From contig CAMMYO010000003.1 in the NCBI GenBank assembly GCA_946527885.1, positions 1-59,074 on the forward strand: a stretch of 59,074 bases of DNA, given 5' to 3'. This DNA is from an uncultured Candidatus Saccharibacteria bacterium (lineage in GTDB: Bacteria; Patescibacteriota; Saccharimonadia; Saccharimonadales; Saccharimonadaceae). Position numbers and translations under genes: made by a program. This document shows positions 56,087 through 59,074 of the stretch, piece after piece; the stretch's first letter is position 1, and the number at the start of each line of letters is the position of its first letter. The notes below the pieces were generated by a model. The model was given only the letters and a program-made list of their open reading frames with translations. It did no database searches and was not told where the DNA came from.

Positions 56087-58975
56087 CTAACGGCGGCCGT
56101 GCTTCTTGTTCTGGCGAGCCTTTTTCTTGCTCTTGCGAGCGGCATTGCGCTGAGCGTTACGGTTGGTGTTTTTGCCAGTACCCTTAGCGATATGGCTTGG
56201 ACCTTCGCTAGCTTTCGTAATACCATGTTCATCTTTGGAGAATTCGTCGTCCATATTCTTCGGACCGGCCGAAATCTCATTGACGCCCTTTTCGGTGGCG
56301 GAATCAGCCATCTTCGTGAGCTCGGTTTCATACTTGTCATCAGAAACTTCAGCAACCTCTTGCTGACGAATGCTGAGCAAGATATGGAGAACTTCCTCGC
56401 GGAGTGCGCGCTGAAGGCCATCGAAGAGTTTTTGCGACTCGGAGCGATATTCAACGAGCGGATCACGCTGACCAACACTGCGCCAATGAATACCCTCGCG
56501 GAGATGCTGCATGTTTTCTAGATGCTGCATCCAGAGCGTATCTAGCACACTGAGATAAACCTCGCGCTCAATCTTGCGCATAGTATCGTCGCCAAACTCC
56601 ATTTCCTTATCAGAATAGAGCTCTTCGACGGCGGCGAGCGCCAACTTGTAGCGATCCTTTTCTTTGCGCATGAGACCAATCGAATCAATCAAATCATCAT
56701 CGAGATCAAAGACACGCTTGAAGTTAGCAGCGAAGTCCTTATTAACGCGCGAGCTAAACTGAACCAACTCAGCAACCTCGTCTTTGTAAAGGCGGCTAAT
56801 TTCTGGGCGAATGTTGTCACCGTCAAGAATGCGGCGGCGCATCGTATAGACAACCTTGCGGTGGCGGTTGATGACGTTATCGTACTGAACGACGTTCTTG
56901 CGACTATCAAAGTTGAAGCCCTCAATGCGTTTCTGAGCAGATTCGAGCGTCTTGCTGACGGACTTGTTGCGAATCGGAGTATCATCGTCGAGACCGAGGC
57001 GTTGCATCAAGAAACCAATGCGTTCGCCCTGGAAGATGCGCATAAGATCATCCTCGCAGCTGACGAAGAACTGAGTCGTACCCGGATCGCCCTGACGGCC
57101 ACCGCGACCGCGGAGTTGATTATCGACACGACGAGAATCGTGACGTGCAGTACCGATCACGACGAGACCGCCGAGTTCCTTGACGCCCTTGCCGAGCTTA
57201 ATATCCGTACCGCGACCAGCCATGTTGGTTGCGAGCGTAACCGCGCCCTTTTCGCCAGCCTTTGCAACGATCGCAGCCTCGCGCTCGTTATTCTTGGCGT
57301 TCAAAATTTCAAAAGGAATGCCTTCTTTCTCGAGGTAAGCAGCGATACTTTCGTTGTTCGCGATCGAATCAGAACCAACCAAAACCGGCTGACCCCTTTC
57401 ATGATACTTCTTAACCTCCGCAGCGATTGCCTTGAGCTTGGCAGCCTTCGTGCGGAAGATAAGATCGTCTTTATCGACACGAATAATTGGCTTGTTCGGC
57501 GGAATCTGAATTACATCGAGCGCGTAAATCTGCTGGAACTCCTCAGCCTCAGTGAATGCCGTACCGGTCATACCAGAAAGCTTGCGGTAGAGACGGAAGA
57601 AATTCTGGAAGGAAATCGTCGCGAGCGTCATCGACTCTTGGCGAACCTGGACCGCTTCCTTTGCCTCGATAGCCTGATGAAGACCTTCATTATAACGGCG
57701 ACCGTTCATGAGACGACCAGTGTGTTCATCGACGATGATAACTTCACCAGAGTTTGTCACGACATAATCTTTATCGCGGTGGAAAAGAGTTTCGGCGCGA
57801 AGTGCCTGCTCCAAATGGTAAACCAAGCGAGTGTTGTCTACCGAGTAAAGCGTATCGATGCCCAAGATTTTTTGAACCTTGTCGACGCCTTCGTCGGTCA
57901 AGGTGACCGTGCGACGCTTTTCGTCAACAATATAATCTTCGTCGGAGAGCTGAGCCGTTACCTTTGCAAACTGATAATAACTCTCTGGATTATCGCCGGC
58001 TGGCGCAGAAATAATCAACGGAGTACGTGCCTCGTCGATCAAAATCGAGTCGACCTCATCAACAATAGCGAAGTTTAGCTCGCGCTGGCGCAAATACTGC
58101 GGATCCTTAACCATGTTATCGCGGAGATAGTCGAAACCGAACTCGTTGTTCGTACCATAAGTAATATCGCAGAGATATGCTTCCTTGCGCGTACAAGGCT
58201 TTAGGTGGCGGAAGCGAGGATCTTCATGTTCCTCGTTCTCATACTCTGGATCGTACATGAAGCTAGCTTCATTGATAATACAACCAGTAGTGAGACCAAG
58301 ATAGTGATAGAGCTCGCCATTCCAACCGGCATCGCGCTGAGCAAGATAGTCGTTGACAGTAACAACATGAACGCCGCGACCGGTCAATGCGTTCAAGAAC
58401 GCAGGCGCGACGGCGACGAGAGTCTTACCTTCACCAGTCTTCATCTCAGCCACGTTGCCTTCATGCAAGACGATACCGCCAATTAGCTGGACATCGAATG
58501 GACGCATGCCAAGCACGCGATCCGAAGCTTCGCGCACGAGCGCAAAAGCATCCGGCAAGATCGCATCGAGCGCTTTTACATCGGAAGCCTCGACCGTTTT
58601 CTTGCTCTTCTTGGCCTTTTTCTTAGATTTCTTATCAGATTCTTTAACTTTCTCAATCGCGTTTTTCGCCTGAGCTTGCTTCATGAGCTTTTTGAGACGC
58701 TTTTTCAGCACCTCAGTCTGCTCCTGGAGCTCGTCACTGGACATTTTGGAATATTTATCACCAAGATCATTGATTTCTTTTACGCGCTTGGAAAGGCGGC
58801 GCAAATTCTTCTTTTGCGCATCACCAAAAACGTGCTGTAAAGCAATAGTTAAGCCGGACTTATCCGCCAATTTATCGGTAGGCTTTTTCTCCTTGATTTG
58901 TTTTGGAGACTTTTTGTTTTTCGCCTTGACCGACTTTTCAGCCACCCCTTTCTGCTCTGACCTCTTCTCTTTCAT
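56087..58975 (-). CDS. secA: preprotein translocase SecA
   Basis: MRPFDVQLIGGIVLHEGNVAEMKTGEGKTLVA, TYGTNNEFGFDYLRDNM, ATNMAGRGTDIKLG, RGRGGRQGDPG. Confidence 0.98.
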   Translation of the reverse strand: MKEKRSEQKGVAEKSVKAKNKKSPKQIKEKKPTDKLADKSGLTIALQHVFGDAQKKNLRRLSKRVKEINDLGDKYSKMSSDELQEQTEVLKKRLKKLMKQAQAKNAIEKVKESDKKSKKKAKKSKKTVEASDVKALDAILPDAFALVREASDRVLGMRPFDVQLIGGIVLHEGNVAEMKTGEGKTLVAVAPAFLNALTGRGVHVVTVNDYLAQRDAGWNGELYHYLGLTTGCIINEASFMYDPEYENEEHEDPRFRHLKPCTRKEAYLCDITYGTNNEFGFDYLRDNMVKDPQYLRQRELNFAIVDEVDSILIDEARTPLIISAPAGDNPESYYQFAKVTAQLSDEDYIVDEKRRTVTLTDEGVDKVQKILGIDTLYSVDNTRLVYHLEQALRAETLFHRDKDYVVTNSGEVIIVDEHTGRLMNGRRYNEGLHQAIEAKEAVQVRQESMTLATISFQNFFRLYRKLSGMTGTAFTEAEEFQQIYALDVIQIPPNKPIIRVDKDDLIFRTKAAKLKAIAAEVKKYHERGQPVLVGSDSIANNESIAAYLEKEGIPFEILNAKNNEREAAIVAKAGEKGAVTLATNMAGRGTDIKLGKGVKELGGLVVIGTARHDSRRVDNQLRGRGGRQGDPGTTQFFVSCEDDLMRIFQGERIGFLMQRLGLDDDTPIRNKSVSKTLESAQKRIEGFNFDSRKNVVQYDNVINRHRKVVYTMRRRILDGDNIRPEISRLYKDEVAELVQFSSRVNKDFAANFKRVFDLDDDLIDSIGLMRKEKDRYKLALAAVEELYSDKEMEFGDDTMRKIEREVYLSVLDTLWMQHLENMQHLREGIHWRSVGQRDPLVEYRSESQKLFDGLQRALREEVLHILLSIRQQEVAEVSDDKYETELTKMADSATEKGVNEISAGPKNMDDEFSKDEHGITKASEGPSHIAKGTGKNTNRNAQRNAARKSKKKARQNKKHGRR

Positions 58976-58993
58976 TGTTCTAGTATAGCACGC

Positions 58994-59074
58994 TTATTTT
59001 TTGAACAAACGGCCAAAGACACCTTTCTTGTGATTAGTTTTCTCGGTTTTGAAGCGGCGAATCTGACCGTCGAG
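58994..59074 (-). CDS. C-terminal fragment of a protein running off the window (..LDGQIRRFKTEKTNHKKGVFGRLFKK)
   Basis: Open frame from window edge to TAA at 58996-58994. Confidence 0.5.
   Translation of the reverse strand, partial: LDGQIRRFKTEKTNHKKGVFGRLFKK

Noticed and set aside
56861-58078. 405-aa + strand ORF antisense to secA
   Set aside because: Mirror ORF of conserved SecA coding sequence.

Overview
The window is a gene-dense bacterial chromosome segment. Its content and style (very compact, giant surface adhesins, minimal metabolism, standard genetic code) are consistent with a Candidate Phyla Radiation / Saccharibacteria-like genome; that taxonomic call is inference. Recognisable genes are nrnA-like DHH phosphoesterase, a type III restriction-modification operon (mod-res), tRNA-Trp, a Pif1-like helicase, an alpha/beta-hydrolase-NUDIX fusion, a heterodimer-type ABC exporter pair, a GT4 + GH57 alpha-glucan pair, a compact Pta, a VWA surface protein, an OatA-like acyltransferase, sbcB, FKBP, pheT-pheS, a MIP channel, rpsB-tsf, htrA, lepB, rmuC, CIRCE-dnaK, a TraX-like protein, two tandem giant pilin-domain adhesins, an M16 peptidase and secA. 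There is no rRNA, CRISPR array or obvious transposon. The most interesting non-coding signals are: (1) a ~230-nt leader upstream of the type III mod gene with a promoter, an intrinsic terminator and three mutually exclusive complementary elements that look like an RNA switch; (2) a ~225-nt structured ncRNA candidate at 10214-10439 with its own promoter and terminator; (3) a genome-style pattern in which many first genes carry a TATAAT-like -10 box 6-9 nt before ATG (leaderless transcripts), while orphan genes, ribosomal protein genes and dnaK use leaders with Shine-Dalgarno (SD) sites; (4) a terminator whose 3' arm doubles as the -35 box of the next gene. All functional claims are from reading sequence only; no searches or folding programs were run.
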